A DNA stretch of 64,000 nt from Bacteroidales bacterium. GTDB taxonomy: Bacteria; Bacteroidota; Bacteroidia; Bacteroidales; PXBB01. Below, piece after piece: positions 62,371 through 64,000 of the stretch. Made by a program: the position numbers and the translations under genes. The stretch's first letter is position 1. Each line of letters starts with the position of its first letter. Location: NCBI GenBank assembly GCA_003565735.1, contig PXBB01000002.1:1-64000 (forward strand). Direction: 5' to 3'. The notes under the pieces are model-generated. The model saw only the letters and a program-made list of their open reading frames with translations. It was not told where the DNA came from and did no database searches.

Positions 62371-64000
62371 TTAATTAACAAGTATTTCAGTTTTATCATC
62401 AGACTTTAAAACCTCAAGTGCCTTTAAAAAAACATCATCCACTTTATGCATTACAGGATAAAAACTTTCGCTACTGTACAAATTACGACCTATGTGCGCC
62501 TTTAACTGTACATTAATTATGTGCGATGAATCCATTTCATCATCTTTATCCTTTTTTACGCCCTTATGCCCTGCAAAGTTTCTAAACTCTTTTAAAAGTT
62601 CCGGGCTTACGCTGAAGTTTTGGTTAAAATCCTGAGCTGTATTATACACCTCCATTAAACTGTCTCTATGGAAGTCGGCATATTGAAAGGCATATTTAAA
62701 AATAACCCCTCTGTTTGATAAACGCGTGTAATAAACCGAATACTTATCCTCATTGTATTCGACAATAATATCGGGCGTAATACCGCCACCACCATATACG
62801 ACTCTACCACCCGGCGTCACAAATTCAATGGTGTCTGGTCTGAGTTCTTCTTGTTCATCATCGAAAAACCTGCGGTAAAAATTCAAATAATAAGCACTGA
62901 CATCATCACTGTAAGGACTTTGTATCGAACGCCCCAAAGGGGTGTAGTATCTGGCAACAGTCAATCTAATGGCTGACCCATCCATCAGCTGTATTTGTTC
63001 CTGAACCAAGCCTTTGCCAAATGAACGCCTGCCCACGATAAGCCCTTTATCATTATCTTGCATAGCTCCTGCAAAAACTTCACTGGCAGATGCCGACCAC
63101 TCATCGAGAAGAATAACAAAAGGCGTGGTTTTAAGATTTCCCTGATGCGTGGCATAAGCATAAGAACGTGGTCTGTTAAGACCCTCCGTATAGACTATCA
63201 GGCGGTTGTTCTCAAGAAATTCGTCGGCCATTTTAATAGCTGCGTTAAGATAGCCGCCACCATTCCCCCGCAAATCTATCATTAAACGCGACATACCCTG
63301 ACTTTTCAAAAGGCTTACAGCTTGTAAAAACTCACTATATGTTGTGGCAGAAAACCTGTTAATTTTCAAATAACCTATGCTGTCATTTACCATATAAGCA
63401 ATATCTATGCTGTAAGTAGGAATAACATCCCTGACTATTTCAAAATCTAAAAGGTCTTCAGCACTGCGACGTTTGACAGAAACTTTAACCTTAGTGCCTT
63501 TAGGACCTTTGAGCTTATCTACCACCTTTTGATTGCTGATACCAACACCTGCAATAACAGAGTCGTTAACTTTTACGATGCGGTCGCCTGCTCTCAAACC
63601 AAGCTTTTCCGATGGCCCGCCCGATATCGTGTTAAGTATGACAACAGTGTCATGCTCTATTCTAAACTCAACACCAATACCTTCAAAATTTCCCATCAAA
63701 GGCTCATTCATTCTACGGAAATCGGCAGCTGAAATATAGGACGAATGCGGATCTAACTTTTTCAACAAACCGTTAATAGCATCATCTATCAGACTTTCTC
63801 GTTCAACACTATCAACATAACTGTCTGAAATATAATTTAAAACATCGTAAAACTTATCGTAATAATTGAAATTTACCGAAAAAAGAGACCTTTTCAAATT
63901 TTGATATGAAGAAAACTTAATGCTCATCATTGCACCACCAAAATACATACCTCCTACCAATACAATGGCTAATATTATGGGATAGTATGGCTTGAACCTA
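62371..64000 (-). CDS. S41 family C-terminal processing protease (5' end beyond window)
   Basis: PDZ 'IGVEFRIEHDTVVILNTISGGPSEKLGLRAGDRIVKVND' and catalytic 'LLDEWSASASEVFAGAMQDNDKGLIVGRRSFGKGLVQ'; frame stays open to base 64000. Confidence 0.95.
   Translation of the reverse strand, partial: RFKPYYPIILAIVLVGGMYFGGAMMSIKFSSYQNLKRSLFSVNFNYYDKFYDVLNYISDSYVDSVERESLIDDAINGLLKKLDPHSSYISAADFRRMNEPLMGNFEGIGVEFRIEHDTVVILNTISGGPSEKLGLRAGDRIVKVNDSVIAGVGISNQKVVDKLKGPKGTKVKVSVKRRSAEDLLDFEIVRDVIPTYSIDIAYMVNDSIGYLKINRFSATTYSEFLQAVSLLKSQGMSRLMIDLRGNGGGYLNAAIKMADEFLENNRLIVYTEGLNRPRSYAYATHQGNLKTTPFVILLDEWSASASEVFAGAMQDNDKGLIVGRRSFGKGLVQEQIQLMDGSAIRLTVARYYTPLGRSIQSPYSDDVSAYYLNFYRRFFDDEQEELRPDTIEFVTPGGRVVYGGGGITPDIIVEYNEDKYSVYYTRLSNRGVIFKYAFQYADFHRDSLMEVYNTAQDFNQNFSVSPELLKEFRNFAGHKGVKKDKDDEMDSSHIINVQLKAHIGRNLYSSESFYPVMHKVDDVFLKALEVLKSDDKTEILVN

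Overview
This 64 kb window is an AT-rich chromosomal segment from a Bacteroidetes genome. The assignment rests on T9SS sorting domains, PorP/SprF, GldF/GldG and TAnnTTTG-type -7 boxes. It is mostly housekeeping and envelope genes: a T9SS adhesin/PorP/PorE-like cluster, a MacB/HlyD pair, a LolA-like/FtsX/LolD operon, NifU, secG, groES-groEL, a ferredoxin missing from the ORF track, GldF/GldG/DUF4340, a topoisomerase type IIA B subunit, manA, RNase P RNA, an S8 protease, gdhA, bioB-bioF, a cPGS-like GTPase next to pyrB-pyrI, and an S41 protease. I saw no CRISPR array, intact transposon, rRNA or complete tRNA. The best candidate for an undescribed system is a tandem pair of large proteins (46500-53076). 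They join receiver-like domains, and in the first copy a GAF-like sensor, to a PEP-synthase/PPDK-type ATP-grasp domain, but lack the usual phosphohistidine swivel and PEP/pyruvate TIM barrel. Their C-terminus carries a shared GPGRWG...G(S/T)HFF motif. Other leads are an ABAB super-repeat adhesin, a HELRH metallopeptidase/beta-propeller/barrel-like protein, a GldN/PorN-like lipoprotein beside an S41 protease, a zinc-ribbon/TM/LysM plus coiled-coil pair, a cPGS-pyrBI neighbourhood, a five-gene LolA/FtsX/LolD/OM-protein operon, and a tRNA 3'-end-like remnant. All family calls come from reading motifs by eye; no database search was run.
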